Below are positions 41,239 to 50,432 of a DNA stretch of 64,000 nucleotides, piece by piece. Within the stretch, counting starts at the first letter, position 1; the number at the start of each line of letters is the position of its first letter. Both the position numbers and the translations under genes were made by a program. Source of the DNA: Pseudomonas sichuanensis (lineage in GTDB: Bacteria > Pseudomonadota > Gammaproteobacteria > Pseudomonadales > Pseudomonadaceae); the NCBI RefSeq assembly GCF_003231305.1, contig NZ_QKVM01000020.1:33896-97895 (forward strand). Reading direction: 5' to 3'. The notes beneath the pieces were generated by a model. It searched no databases. It saw only the letters and a program-made list of their open reading frames with translations, and was not told the DNA's origin.

Positions 41239-43290
41239 ATGCGCCCCACCCTGCCCTACTCCCTGCTGGCGCTGTTCGTCGCCGGCGCCACCCAGGCCGC
41301 CAACCGCGTCGAACTCGACCAGGTGCTGATCCAGGACCAGCAGCAATCCGAACTGGAAGCCGCCGCCGAGCGTCTGCACGAAATCCCCGGCGCCAGCAAC
41401 CTGGTGGACATGGACAAGGTGGGCCAGGGCCGGGTGGCCAGCAACCAGGACGTGCTCGCCTACCAGCCCGGAGTCTTCGCCCAGTCGGCCGGCAACGACG
41501 GCATCAAGCTGTCGATCCGCGGCTCGGGCATCAACCGGGCGCCGGGCGCCCACGGCTCCGGCGTATACACAATGTTCGACGGCCTGCCGCTGACCGGCCC
41601 AGGCGGCACCCCCTATGAACTGTTCGAGCCACTGTGGCTGAGCCGCGCCGAAGTGCTGCGCGGCGCCAACGGTTTCGACCAGGGTTCGCTGGCCCTGGGA
41701 GGGGCGATCAACTACGTCACCCATACCGGCTACGATGCCGCGCCCTTGCAGGTGCGCTACGAGGTCGGCAGCCGCGGCTACCAGCACCGGCATGTCAGCA
41801 GCGGCCAGGTGCTGGGCAACCTCGACTACTACGTGGCCCTGACCGACTCGGAATACGACGGTTACCAGGCCCACAGCAGCGGCAGCGCCAAGGGCATCGC
41901 CGCCAACCTTGGCTACCGCTTCAACCCGAACCTGGAAACGCGCTTCTACCTGCGCTACCGTGAAACCGAGAACGACCTGGCCGGGCGCCTGACCAAGGAC
42001 CAGATCAAGCACGACCCGCGCGCGGCCAACGCCGCCTACCTGGCCCGTGACGACAGCCGCCCGCAGCCGGGCAGCACCTGGGTGGGCAACAAGACCACCT
42101 TCTTCCTCGACGACGATTCGCGCCTGGAGGCCGGGCTGGTCTATCACGACTTCCCCATGGACCTGCGCGAAGGCCCGATGCGCCTGAAGGTCGCCTACAC
42201 CGATGTCAGCGGCACCCTGAACTACGTGCGTCGCGACACCCTGTTCGGCCACGAGAGCAAGACCACGCTCGGCTGGCGCACCACCAAGCACCTGCCCAAC
42301 AGCGGTGCCTCGCAGTTCGCCCGCAGCGGCGGCGACAACTTCGGCGCGCGCAGCCGCGACTTCAGCTACCAGGGTTCGGACACCGTGCTGCACGTGGGCA
42401 ACGACCTCGAGCTGATCCCCGACCTGTGGCTGACCACCGGGCTGGCAGCGATCTACACCCGCCGCGAGAGCGACGTGAGCTACCCCGCCACGGGCGGCAA
42501 GGTCAGCCAGCACGACTGGGACTACGCGCCGCGCGTGGGCCTGCGCTACGACATCCGCCCGGACCTGCAGGTGTACGGCAACCTCAGCCGTTCGGTGGAG
42601 CCGCCGCACCCGTGGTCGCTGATCTGGAGTTCGACATCGGCGACCCAGCCGATCGAGATGCAGAACCAGACCGCCACCACCCTGGAGCTGGGCGCACGCG
42701 GCGATTCGGCGCTGGGCCGTTGGGACCTGGCCTGGTACTACTCGCAGGTTCGCCATGAACTGCTGGCCGTGGAGATCGTGCAAGGGGCGCTGCCCAAGGA
42801 GTTCAACGCCAGCCCCACGGTGCACCAGGGCGTCGAAGCCGGCCTGGACAGCACGCTCTGGGAGCAGCCCGGCACTGGCAAGCTGAGCCTGCGCCAGGCC
42901 TACACCTTCAGCGACTTCCACTACCGCGACGACGACAAGTTCGGCGACAACCGCCTGCCCGGCATCCCCATGCACTACTACCAGGCCGAACTGCGCTACG
43001 ACTGGCCGAGCGGTTTCTACGCCGGGGTGAATACGCAGATGGCCTCCAAGGTGCAGGTGGACTATGCCAACAGCTACCCCGCCGACGCCTATGCCCTGCT
43101 CGGCGCGCGGTTGGGCTGGGATTCGCCGAAACGTGACTGGCAGACCTGGCTGGACCTGCGCAACCTGACCGACAAGCGCTATGCGGCGACGGTGACGCCG
43201 GGGTATGACGATGGCGGCAAGGATGTCGCCCGTTCGACGCCGGGGGAAGGGTTCGCCGCATATCTGGGCGTTTCTTACAGCTTCCGATAA
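41239..43290 (+). CDS. TonB-dependent outer-membrane receptor, FecA-like without signalling domain
   Basis: A 683-residue beta-barrel receptor. The signal peptide is LPYSLLALFVAGATQAAN. There is no N-terminal STN domain, so it does not signal to an anti-sigma factor. The plug domain (about 50-160) contains GIKLSIRGSGINRAPG and LRGANGFDQGSLALGGAINYVTH. The C-terminal barrel ends in Phe-Arg (AYLGVSYSFR). It resembles the FecA/siderophore group, but the ligand cannot be named. The ATG at 41239 gives the best signal peptide; the frame upstream overlaps the REP. No biosynthesis or transport genes adjoin. Confidence 0.88.
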   Translation: MRPTLPYSLLALFVAGATQAANRVELDQVLIQDQQQSELEAAAERLHEIPGASNLVDMDKVGQGRVASNQDVLAYQPGVFAQSAGNDGIKLSIRGSGINRAPGAHGSGVYTMFDGLPLTGPGGTPYELFEPLWLSRAEVLRGANGFDQGSLALGGAINYVTHTGYDAAPLQVRYEVGSRGYQHRHVSSGQVLGNLDYYVALTDSEYDGYQAHSSGSAKGIAANLGYRFNPNLETRFYLRYRETENDLAGRLTKDQIKHDPRAANAAYLARDDSRPQPGSTWVGNKTTFFLDDDSRLEAGLVYHDFPMDLREGPMRLKVAYTDVSGTLNYVRRDTLFGHESKTTLGWRTTKHLPNSGASQFARSGGDNFGARSRDFSYQGSDTVLHVGNDLELIPDLWLTTGLAAIYTRRESDVSYPATGGKVSQHDWDYAPRVGLRYDIRPDLQVYGNLSRSVEPPHPWSLIWSSTSATQPIEMQNQTATTLELGARGDSALGRWDLAWYYSQVRHELLAVEIVQGALPKEFNASPTVHQGVEAGLDSTLWEQPGTGKLSLRQAYTFSDFHYRDDDKFGDNRLPGIPMHYYQAELRYDWPSGFYAGVNTQMASKVQVDYANSYPADAYALLGARLGWDSPKRDWQTWLDLRNLTDKRYAATVTPGYDDGGKDVARSTPGEGFAAYLGVSYSFR

Positions 43291-43313
43291 ACAGTTTGTG
43301 GCTTCGATGCAGC

Positions 43314-43384
43314 CCATTCGCGGGTAAACCCGCTCCCACAGGTTTCGTGCAGTTCCCTGTGGGAGCGGGTTTACCCGCGAATGG
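43314..43384. repeat. REP inverted pair, 29-base perfect arms (TAAA type)
   Basis: CCATTCGCGGGTAAACCCGC... (to 43342) is repeated exactly inverted at 43356-43384 around a 13-base spacer, between the convergent receptor and AI-2E genes. The second arm ends within six bases of the exporter stop. Confidence 0.93.
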
Positions 43385-43389
43385 CCCTT

Positions 43390-44454
43390 TCAGGACGGCA
43401 ACTGCACCTGCGGCTTGGTCGAGGCAAAGATCGCCCAGCTGGACACGAACAACGCCGCGATCAACGGCCCGATCACAAAGCCATTGAGCCCGAATACCGC
43501 CAGCCCGCCCAAGGTGGACACCAGCACCAGGTAGTCCGGCATGCGCGTGTCCTTGCCCACCAGGATCGGCCGCAACAGGTTGTCCACCAGCCCGATCACC
43601 AGTACCCCAAAAGCCGTCAGCACGATGCCCTGCCAGGTCGCCCCGGTCAGGATGAAATAGGCCGCCACCGGCGCCCAGACGATCCCTGCGCCCACCGCCG
43701 GCAGCAGCGACAGAAACGCCATCAGCACCGCCCAGATCAGCGCACTGGGGATATCCAGCACCCAGAAGATGAACCCGCCCAATGCGCCCTGGGTAATCGC
43801 CACCAGCAGGTTGCCCTTGACCGTGGCGCGTACCACACGATTGAACTTCAGCTGCAGGCGGCGCTTCTGCTGCTCGGGCAGCGGCACGGCCTGGCGTACC
43901 TTGCGCGCCACCTCGGCGCCCTCGCGCAGGAAGAAGTACAGCAGGTAGAGCATGATGCCGAAGCTCACCAGGAACTCGAAGGTACCCTGCCCGAAGCTGA
44001 ACGCCTGGCCTGCAAGGAACTGGCTACCCTGGGTGGCCCACTTGGTGATCTTGTCGCGCAGGCCGTCGAGGTTGCCCATGCCCATGCGGTCCAGGGCATG
44101 CTGGGCAAAGTTCGGGAGCATGTCCTTGCCGCGCTCGATGTAGCCGGCAATGTCCAGTTGGCCGCTCTCCACGCGCTGGTACAGCGCCGCGCCCTCCTGC
44201 ACCAGCAGCGTGCTGATGATGATCACCGGCAGCACCGCGATCAGCAGGCAGACCACCAGTGCCAGTGACGTCGCCAGGTTGCGCCGCCCACCCAGGCGCA
44301 ACAGCAGACGACGCTGCAACGGCGCGAAGAGGATGCCCAGCACCACCGCCCAGAAGATCGCGCCGAAGTACGGCAAGAGAATCCAGATGAAGGCAATGGT
44401 CACCAGCGCCAGCAGCGCAGTCAGGGCCTTGTTCTGCAACACGGTCTCGTTCAT
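43390..44454 (-). CDS. AI-2E family transporter (PerM/YdiK-like)
   Basis: A 354-residue inner-membrane protein of the AI-2E exporter superfamily with about eight helices. Diagnostic parts are WILLPYFGAIFWAVVLGILF near the start, GNLLVAITQGALGGFIFW, SLLPAVGAGIVWAPVAAYF and DNLLRPILVGKDTRMPDYLV. Members export varied small molecules or act as proton/sodium exchangers. The start at 44454 (MNETVLQNKALTALL) has GAGGA well spaced; the ATG two codons upstream touches that site. Confidence 0.9.
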   Translation of the reverse strand: MNETVLQNKALTALLALVTIAFIWILLPYFGAIFWAVVLGILFAPLQRRLLLRLGGRRNLATSLALVVCLLIAVLPVIIISTLLVQEGAALYQRVESGQLDIAGYIERGKDMLPNFAQHALDRMGMGNLDGLRDKITKWATQGSQFLAGQAFSFGQGTFEFLVSFGIMLYLLYFFLREGAEVARKVRQAVPLPEQQKRRLQLKFNRVVRATVKGNLLVAITQGALGGFIFWVLDIPSALIWAVLMAFLSLLPAVGAGIVWAPVAAYFILTGATWQGIVLTAFGVLVIGLVDNLLRPILVGKDTRMPDYLVLVSTLGGLAVFGLNGFVIGPLIAALFVSSWAIFASTKPQVQLPS

Positions 44455-44579
44455 GGGCATTCCTCAGGGGCTCAACACTTTAGTGCGCGCCATAACCGCA
44501 AAAGTGCCGTTGACCCAGATCAATACCGCCGCGACGCCGCCGCCGTAGCATCCGCGCCTTTTGCCCCTGGTGCGCACCC

Positions 44580-45914
44580 ATGACCCCACCCGCCAAGCCC
44601 GAACTGCTCGCCCCCGCCGGCACCCTGAAGACCATGCGCTACGCCTTCGCCTACGGCGCCGACGCGGTGTACGCCGGCCAGCCGCGCTACAGCCTGCGGG
44701 TGCGCAACAACGAATTCGACCACGCCAACCTGGCACGCGGTATCCAGGAGGCCCAGGCTCAGGGCAAACGCTTCTATGTAGTGGTCAACATCGCCCCGCA
44801 CAATGCCAAGCTCAAGACCTTCCTCAAGGACCTGGCGCCGGTGATCGCAATGGGCCCGGACGCGCTGATCATGTCCGACCCGGGGCTGATCATGCTGGTG
44901 CGCCAGCACTTCCCGCAGATGGCCATCCACCTCTCGGTGCAGGCCAATACGGTGAACTGGGCCAGCGTGCAGTTCTGGCAGCAGATGGGGCTGACGCGGG
45001 TGATCCTGTCGCGGGAGCTGTCGCTGGAAGAGATCGAAGAGATCCGCCAGCAGGTGCCGCAGATGGAACTGGAAGTGTTCGTCCACGGCGCGTTGTGCAT
45101 GGCGTACTCCGGGCGCTGCCTGCTGTCGGGCTACCTGAACAAGCGCGACGCCAACCAGGGCTCGTGCACCAACGCCTGCCGCTGGAAGTACCAGGCCACC
45201 CCGGCCACCGAGAACGCCACCGGCGAAATCGTGCGTGAGTTCGAACCGACCCTGGGGCTGGGTACGCCCACCGACCAGGTGTTCCTGCTGCAGGAGAGCA
45301 ACCGCCCGGGCGAAGAGATGCCGGCCTTCGAGGACGAGCACGGCACCTACATCATGAACGCCAAGGACCTGCGCGCCATCCAGCATGTCGAGCGGTTGGC
45401 GCAGATGGGCGTGCACTCGCTGAAGATCGAGGGCCGCACCAAGTCGCACTTCTACTGTGCCCGGGCAGTGCAGTCGTACCGCCAGGCCATCGACGACGCG
45501 GTGGCCGGAAGGCCGTTCGACCGAGGCCTGATGGGCAACCTCGAATCCCTCGCCCAGCGCGGCTACACCGAGGGTTTCCTGCGCCGCCACGTGCACGACG
45601 AGTACCAGAACTACCAGCGCGGCAATTCGGTGTCCGAGCGCCAGCAGTTCGTGGGCGAGCTGACCGGCGTGCGGGTTGACGGCCTGGCCGAAGTGAAAGT
45701 GAAGAACCGCTTCGCCGTGGGCGACCACCTGGAGCTGATGACCCCACGCGGCAACTATCACTTCGACCTGCACCGCCTGCACGACCGCCAGCAGCAGGCG
45801 ATCGAAGTGGCGCCCGGCGATGGCCACGTGGTGTACCTGCCGATCCCCGAACAGGTGTCGCTGGAATTCGGCCTGCTGATGCGTGACCTGGGCAACGCCG
45901 AGGTGCCTGCCTGA
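44580..45914 (+). CDS. trhP: tRNA 5-hydroxyuridine synthesis protein TrhP (YegQ), U32 family
   Basis: A 444-residue U32 family protein. In E. coli, TrhP (YegQ) uses prephenate for oxygen-independent hydroxylation of wobble U34 in tRNAs. Visible motifs are PELLAPAGTLKTMRYAFAYG, the signature VFVHGALCMAYSGRCLLSGY with conserved cysteines, and GSCTNACRWKY, which with CLL completes four cysteines for an Fe-S cluster. MNAKDLRAIQHVERL and SLKIEGRTKSHFYCAR follow. Its stop codon lies inside the copper box of the next unit. Confidence 0.93.
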   Translation: MTPPAKPELLAPAGTLKTMRYAFAYGADAVYAGQPRYSLRVRNNEFDHANLARGIQEAQAQGKRFYVVVNIAPHNAKLKTFLKDLAPVIAMGPDALIMSDPGLIMLVRQHFPQMAIHLSVQANTVNWASVQFWQQMGLTRVILSRELSLEEIEEIRQQVPQMELEVFVHGALCMAYSGRCLLSGYLNKRDANQGSCTNACRWKYQATPATENATGEIVREFEPTLGLGTPTDQVFLLQESNRPGEEMPAFEDEHGTYIMNAKDLRAIQHVERLAQMGVHSLKIEGRTKSHFYCARAVQSYRQAIDDAVAGRPFDRGLMGNLESLAQRGYTEGFLRRHVHDEYQNYQRGNSVSERQQFVGELTGVRVDGLAEVKVKNRFAVGDHLELMTPRGNYHFDLHRLHDRQQQAIEVAPGDGHVVYLPIPEQVSLEFGLLMRDLGNAEVPA

Positions 45915-45926
45915 CAAATCTGTAAT
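45912..45926 (+). promoter_or_regulatory. CopR-type copper box (TGACA-N5-GTAAT)
   Basis: TGACAAATCTGTAAT fits the TGACA-N5-GTAAT motif remembered for the Pseudomonas CopR regulon exactly. It begins on the trhP stop codon (TGA at 45912) and lies 148 bases before copA. Confidence 0.55.
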
Positions 45927-45993
45927 GCACGCCTCAGGTGAATGACAGGCGCTGGCGGCGAGGATCGTGGCTCACCTCCGGGCTGTCCGCAGG

Positions 45994-46045
45994 CCATCGC
46001 GGGGCAAGCCCGCTCCCACGTGGGAGCGGGCTTGCCCCGCGATGG
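45994..46045. repeat. Perfect REP palindrome, 26-base arms, no spacer
   Basis: The 52 bases read the same on both strands, centred between 46019 and 46020 (CCCAC|GTGGG). The same palindrome occurs at 51580-51633 with one extra base per arm. It sits between the copper box and the copA start, probably in the 5' untranslated region. Confidence 0.95.
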
Positions 46046-46073
46046 GGGCGACGGCCACCACCGAGACCACGCC

Positions 46074-47876
46074 ATGCCACCTACCCCCACCCGCCGCACC
46101 TTCGTCAAGGGCCTGGGCGCCGCCACCGCCCTGGCCGGCCTCGGCCTGTGGCGCCCGCTGGCCCAGGCCGCCGAGGGCCGCCTGCCGCTGCACGACCTCA
46201 GCGGCCAGCAGTTCGAGCTGTTCATCGGCCAGACCCCGGTCAACATCACCGGCAAGCCACGCACCGCGCTGACCATCAATGGCAGCCTGCCCGGCCCGCA
46301 ATTGCGCTGGCGCGAAGGCGACACCGTGACCCTGCGGGTGCGCAACCGCCTGGACCAGGACACCTCGATCCACTGGCACGGCATCATCCTGCCGGCCAAC
46401 ATGGACGGCGTGCCGGGCCTGAGCTTCGCCGGCATCGAACCGGGCGGCGATTACCTGTACCAGTTCACCCTGAAGCAGAGTGGCACCTACTGGTACCACA
46501 GCCATTCCGGGCTGCAGGAACAGGCCGGGGTGTACGGCGCCATCGTCATCGAACCGCGCGAACCCGAGCCGCATCAGTACCAGCGCGACCATGTGCTGCT
46601 GCTCAGCGACTGGTCGGACCAGGCGCCGCAAGACCTGATGGCGACGCTGAAGAAGCAGTCCGATGCCTTCAACTACAACAAGCGCACGGTCGGCGACTTC
46701 ATCGACGATGTGGCAGACAAGGGTTTCGCCAACGCGACGGACAATCGCTGGGCCTGGGCCAAAATGCGCATGAGCCCGACCGATCTGGCCGACATCAGCG
46801 CTGCCAGCTACACCTACCTGCTCAACGGCCAGCCGCCGGACGGCAACTTCACCTGCCTGTTCCAGCCCGGCGAAACCGTTCGCCTGCGCCTGATCAACGC
46901 CTCGGCGATGACCTACTTCGACTTTCGCATCCCTGGTTTGCAACTGACGGTGATTGCCGCCGACGGCCTGCCGGTCACCCCGGTGACCGTGGACGAGCTG
47001 CGCATCGCCGTGGCCGAGACCTATGACGTGCTGGTGACCGTAGGCGACTTGCCGGCCTACACCCTGTACGCCCAGAGCATGGACCGCACCGGCTACGCCC
47101 GCGGCACCCTGGCCCGCGCCGCCGGGCTGCAGGCACCGGTGCCCGCGCCCGAGCCGCGCCCAGTGTTGACCATGGATGACATGGGCCATGGCGGGATGGG
47201 CGGAATGGATCATTCGAACATGGCCGGGATGGACCACGGCGGCATGGCCGGCATGGATCATTCGAACATGGCCACCATGGACCACGGCAATATGGCAGGC
47301 ATGGACCATTCAGCCATGTCGGGCATGTCGGGCATGTCGGGCATGTCGGGCATGCAGCAGCACCCCGCCAGCGAAACCGACAACCCGCTGGTGGACATGC
47401 AGACCATGGCTCCACGGCCCAACCTTTCCGACCCGGGCCTGGGCCTGCGCGACAACGGCCGCCGGGTGCTGACCTACGCCGACCTGCGCAGCCCCTACCC
47501 CGACCCGGACGGCCGCGAACCGTCACGGGACATCGAGCTGCACCTGACCGGGCACATGGAGCGCTTCGCCTGGTCGTTCGACGGCATCAAGTTCAGCGAC
47601 GCCGAACCCTTGCGTCTGAAGTACGGCGAGCGGGTGCGCATCACCCTGGTCAACGACACCATGATGACCCACCCCATCCACCTGCACGGCATGTGGAGCG
47701 ACCTCGAGGATGAACAGGGGCGCTTCCTGGTGCGCAAGCACACCCTCGACATGCCGCCGGGCAGCCGGCGCAGCTATCGCGTCACAGCCGATGCCCTGGG
47801 CCGCTGGGCCTACCACTGCCACCTGCTCTATCACATGGAAACCGGCATGTTCCGCGAGGTACGCGTCGATGAATGA
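46074..47876 (+). CDS. copA: Copper resistance multicopper oxidase CopA (PcoA family)
   Basis: A 600-residue periplasmic multicopper oxidase that oxidises Cu(I) and sequesters copper. The Tat signal is [20 protein letters not shown]. Copper ligands are seen in [40 protein letters not shown] and the type 1/3 cluster [15 protein letters not shown] methionine/histidine-rich insert (about residues 365-427) is built from repeats of [16 protein letters not shown] and MSG units. The ATG at 46074 gives the Tat signal. It is the first gene of a copAB unit controlled by the probable CopR box at 45912. Confidence 0.95.
   Translation: MPPTPTRRTFVKGLGAATALAGLGLWRPLAQAAEGRLPLHDLSGQQFELFIGQTPVNITGKPRTALTINGSLPGPQLRWREGDTVTLRVRNRLDQDTSIHWHGIILPANMDGVPGLSFAGIEPGGDYLYQFTLKQSGTYWYHSHSGLQEQAGVYGAIVIEPREPEPHQYQRDHVLLLSDWSDQAPQDLMATLKKQSDAFNYNKRTVGDFIDDVADKGFANATDNRWAWAKMRMSPTDLADISAASYTYLLNGQPPDGNFTCLFQPGETVRLRLINASAMTYFDFRIPGLQLTVIAADGLPVTPVTVDELRIAVAETYDVLVTVGDLPAYTLYAQSMDRTGYARGTLARAAGLQAPVPAPEPRPVLTMDDMGHGGMGGMDHSNMAGMDHGGMAGMDHSNMATMDHGNMAGMDHSAMSGMSGMSGMSGMQQHPASETDNPLVDMQTMAPRPNLSDPGLGLRDNGRRVLTYADLRSPYPDPDGREPSRDIELHLTGHMERFAWSFDGIKFSDAEPLRLKYGERVRITLVNDTMMTHPIHLHGMWSDLEDEQGRFLVRKHTLDMPPGSRRSYRVTADALGRWAYHCHLLYHMETGMFREVRVDE
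47207..47351 (+). repeat. Met/His-rich coding repeats in copA
   Basis: Two near-identical 48-base units (47207-47254 and 47255-47302, each encoding MDHSNM...MDHG...) are followed by a partial unit and four tandem ATGTCGGGC 9-mers (47316-47351, Met-Ser-Gly). These repeats can expand or contract by slippage without breaking the frame. Confidence 0.9.
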
Positions 47877-48789
47877 GATGACCAACCGCCGCATTGCCAC
47901 CGGTATCGCCCTGTTCGCCCTGCTGGCCAGCGAGCGGGCATTGGCCGCCGGGATGGAGCCCATGAGCCATGGCGCCATGCCCATGGACCACGGGCAGATG
48001 AACCACGCTGCCATGCCCATGGACCACGGCAAGATGGACCATGGCCAGATGAATCACGGCGCGCCCGCCAGCACCCAACCCCGTACCCCCTTGCCCGTGA
48101 TCACCGACGCCGACCGCCGCGCGGCCTTCCCGCCGCTGCCCGGTCACCAGGTACACGACCGCGCCATCAACTGGGCAGTGATCGTCGACCAACTGGAGTA
48201 CCAGAACTTCGAGAGCAGCAGCGCGCTGAACTGGAACGCCATGGCCTGGGTGGGTGGCGACATCGACCGCCTATGGCTGCGCACCGAGGGCGAGCGTGAA
48301 CAAGGCAAGACCCACAAAGCCGAACTGCAGGCCCTTTGGGGGCATGCCATCAGCCCCTGGTGGGAACTGGTCGGCGGCGTGCGCCAGGACTTCAAGCCCG
48401 CCAGCGGGCAGAGCTGGGCGGCCTTCGGCATACAGGGCACGCCGCTGTACGGCCTGGAACTGGAGGCCACTGCCTACACCGGCGAGCGACAGCAGACCGC
48501 GCTGCGCCTGGAGGCCGGTTACGCTATGCTGCTGACCAATCGCTGGGTCCTCGAGCCGACCGTCGAAGCCAACTTCTTCGGGCGCAACGACGCTGGCCGC
48601 GAACAGGGTTCGGGCCTGGCCGAAAGCGAAGTGGGCCTGCGCCTGCGCTACGAAATCACCCGCGGCTTTGCGCCCTACGTCGGCGTCAGCTTCAACCGCC
48701 TGCACGGCAACCGCGCCGATCAGGCCCGCGAAGATGGCGAAGATATTGGCCAGACCCGTTTGGTCGCCGGGGTCCGCTTACGGTTCTGA
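47869..48789 (+). CDS. copB: Copper resistance outer-membrane protein CopB
   Basis: A 306-residue outer-membrane protein of the CopB family. After a signal peptide ([18 protein letters not shown]) comes a short Met/His-rich stretch of MDHGQM/MDHGKM repeats. The C-terminal barrel (about residues 85-306) includes [50 protein letters not shown] and ends with [11 protein letters not shown]. The start at 47869 overlaps the copA stop by eight bases, so the genes are translationally coupled. A 32-base-arm REP follows. Confidence 0.93.
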   Translation: MNEMTNRRIATGIALFALLASERALAAGMEPMSHGAMPMDHGQMNHAAMPMDHGKMDHGQMNHGAPASTQPRTPLPVITDADRRAAFPPLPGHQVHDRAINWAVIVDQLEYQNFESSSALNWNAMAWVGGDIDRLWLRTEGEREQGKTHKAELQALWGHAISPWWELVGGVRQDFKPASGQSWAAFGIQGTPLYGLELEATAYTGERQQTALRLEAGYAMLLTNRWVLEPTVEANFFGRNDAGREQGSGLAESEVGLRLRYEITRGFAPYVGVSFNRLHGNRADQAREDGEDIGQTRLVAGVRLRF

Positions 48790-48800
48790 GGCTGAACGCC

Positions 48801-48882
48801 GGCCCTGTGGGAGCGGGTTTACCCGCGAAAGCGGCAATGGGTTCACTGACGCTTTCGCGGGTAAACCCGCTCCCACAGGGCC
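48801..48882. repeat. REP inverted pair, 32-base perfect arms (TAAA type)
   Basis: GGCCCTGTGGGAGCGGGTTT through GAAAGC (48801-48832) is repeated exactly inverted at 48851-48882 around an 18-base spacer, between copB and the DUF411 gene. It could end the copAB transcript or protect its 3' end. Confidence 0.93.
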
Positions 48883-48933
48883 AGTAGTGCGCACTGATCA
48901 ACAAGATGCATTTTGTTCCACAGGAGTTTCACC

Positions 48934-49362
48934 ATGCTGCGCAAACACCTGCTCACTCTCGGCCTGCTGGCCATCACCGGCCTGGCCCAGGCCGGCGAAA
49001 CCATCGACGTGTACCGCGATCCCAACTGCGGCTGCTGCAAGGAATGGATCAAGCACCTGAGCGATAACGGCTTCACCGTCAATGACCACGTCGAACCGAA
49101 CATGAGCGCGGTCAAGCAGCGCCTGGGCGTGGCGCCGCGCCTGGCGTCGTGCCACACCGGCGTGATCAACGGCAAGTTCGTCGAAGGCCATGTACCGGCC
49201 GAGCAGGTGCGCCTGCTGGCCAAGCGCGACGACCTCAAGGGCCTCGCCGTCCCCGGCATGCCCATGGGCTCGCCGGGCATGGAAATGGGTGACCACAAGG
49301 ATGCCTACCAGGTCATCGGCGTCACCCGCGACGGCCAGGACACCGTGGTCGCCAACTACTGA
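48934..49362 (+). CDS. DUF411 periplasmic metal-binding protein
   Basis: A 142-residue exported protein (signal RKHLLTLGLLAITGLAQA). DUF411 has a thioredoxin-like fold with the CxCC pair in VYRDPNCGCCKEWIKHL, a further cysteine in LASCHTGVINGKFVEGHVPA, and a Met-rich MPMGSPGMEMGDHKD tail, consistent with copper binding. Members often sit by copper genes; a periplasmic copper role is inferred. AGGAG lies six bases before the ATG at 48934. The stop shares one base with the next start. Confidence 0.88.
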   Translation: MLRKHLLTLGLLAITGLAQAGETIDVYRDPNCGCCKEWIKHLSDNGFTVNDHVEPNMSAVKQRLGVAPRLASCHTGVINGKFVEGHVPAEQVRLLAKRDDLKGLAVPGMPMGSPGMEMGDHKDAYQVIGVTRDGQDTVVANY

Positions 49363-49799
49363 TGCTCAGCCTCTGGGCGCTGTTCTTCAGCGCCTTCGGC
49401 GCCGCCACGCTGCTGCCGCTGCAATCGGAAGCCGTGCTGGTCGGCCTGCTGCTGCGCCAGCCCGAGGCCTGGGCCACCCTGCTGCTGATCGCCACCCTGG
49501 GCAATGTGCTGGGCTCTGTCGTCAACTGGCTGCTGGGCCGGGCCATCGAGCACCTGCGCGACAAGCGCTGGTTCCCGTTCAGCGCCAGCCAGCTCGAGCG
49601 CGCACAGCAGCGCTACCAGCGCTGGGGGCAGTGGTCGCTGCTGCTGAGCTGGATGCCGGTGATCGGCGACCCGCTCACGCTGATCGCCGGGATCATGCGC
49701 GAACCCTTCTGGCGCTTCCTGCTGCTGGTCACCCTGGCCAAGGGCGGGCGCTACATCGTGGTGGCGATGATTACCCTGGGCTGGTTTCACAGCGGGTAA
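49362..49799 (+). CDS. YqaA/DedA-like membrane protein
   Basis: A 145-residue inner-membrane protein of the SNARE-associated/DedA superfamily, YqaA subgroup. It shows FGAATLLPLQSEAVLVGLLL, ATLGNVLGSVVNWLLGRA, RYQRWGQWSLLLSWMPVIGDPLTLIAGIMR and a C-terminal hydrophobic helix. Members affect membrane potential and lipid flipping. Its ATG overlaps the DUF411 stop by one base, so the two are coupled. Confidence 0.9.
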   Translation: MLSLWALFFSAFGAATLLPLQSEAVLVGLLLRQPEAWATLLLIATLGNVLGSVVNWLLGRAIEHLRDKRWFPFSASQLERAQQRYQRWGQWSLLLSWMPVIGDPLTLIAGIMREPFWRFLLLVTLAKGGRYIVVAMITLGWFHSG

Positions 49800-49839
49800 C
49801 GCCTTTCACCGCCCCCTAATCAGCACAGAGCGGCCCCGT

Positions 49840-50421
49840 TCATCTGGGCCAGACCAGCTCTTCGCTCCAACCCAGCTCGGCGAAATCATCCGCCCGCAGG
49901 CCCGCCTCCTCCTCGCAGAAGAATTCATCCAGCTGCGGTGGCTTCACCATCGTATCGCTGAGCATGGCATGCACCTGCCCGCGGTGATGGATCTGGTGCT
50001 CGAACAGGTGCGCCAACACGCGCAGACGCTGCTCGCGCTGCACCCGCTCAGGGCGCACGATGCTCACATAGCGCACCAACTGGTCATCGCTCAACTGCCG
50101 GCAATAGCTGATCAGCCGCTGGTCGGCCTGGGCCTGTTGCGCCTGCAGGTCGCTGCAGGTGACGAAGGGTTGCTCGGGCTGGAAGAAGCGCTCGCCATCC
50201 GGGTCGGGCGCCTCGCCGCGCTGCTCGCACTCCAGCGCATCGAGGTAGAACCAGTCCACCGTCAGCAAGTGGTTGAGGGTGGCCTTGATCGAAGGGAAGA
50301 AGCTGCACCGCGGGGCGACGAACTCGTCGTGGCTCAGTTGCAGGCAGGCCTTGTACAAACGGTGGTTGGCCCAGCCATTGTTGTAGGCCTGGGTCAGCAA
50401 GTATTGCGACAGTGGCTGCAT
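49840..50421 (-). CDS. DinB-family protein
   Basis: A 193-residue four-helix-bundle metalloprotein of the DinB family. Likely metal-binding histidines are in TLNHLLTVDWFY and LFEHQIHHRGQVHAM, forming the three-His set of the fold. Relatives include bacillithiol and mycothiol transferases; this one's substrate is unknown. The ATG at 50421 is preceded by AAGGAG. It starts 11 bases after the ZapE-like gene's stop and is likely cotranscribed. Confidence 0.88.
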   Translation of the reverse strand: MQPLSQYLLTQAYNNGWANHRLYKACLQLSHDEFVAPRCSFFPSIKATLNHLLTVDWFYLDALECEQRGEAPDPDGERFFQPEQPFVTCSDLQAQQAQADQRLISYCRQLSDDQLVRYVSIVRPERVQREQRLRVLAHLFEHQIHHRGQVHAMLSDTMVKPPQLDEFFCEEEAGLRADDFAELGWSEELVWPR

Positions 50422-50432
50422 GGTCGGCTCCT

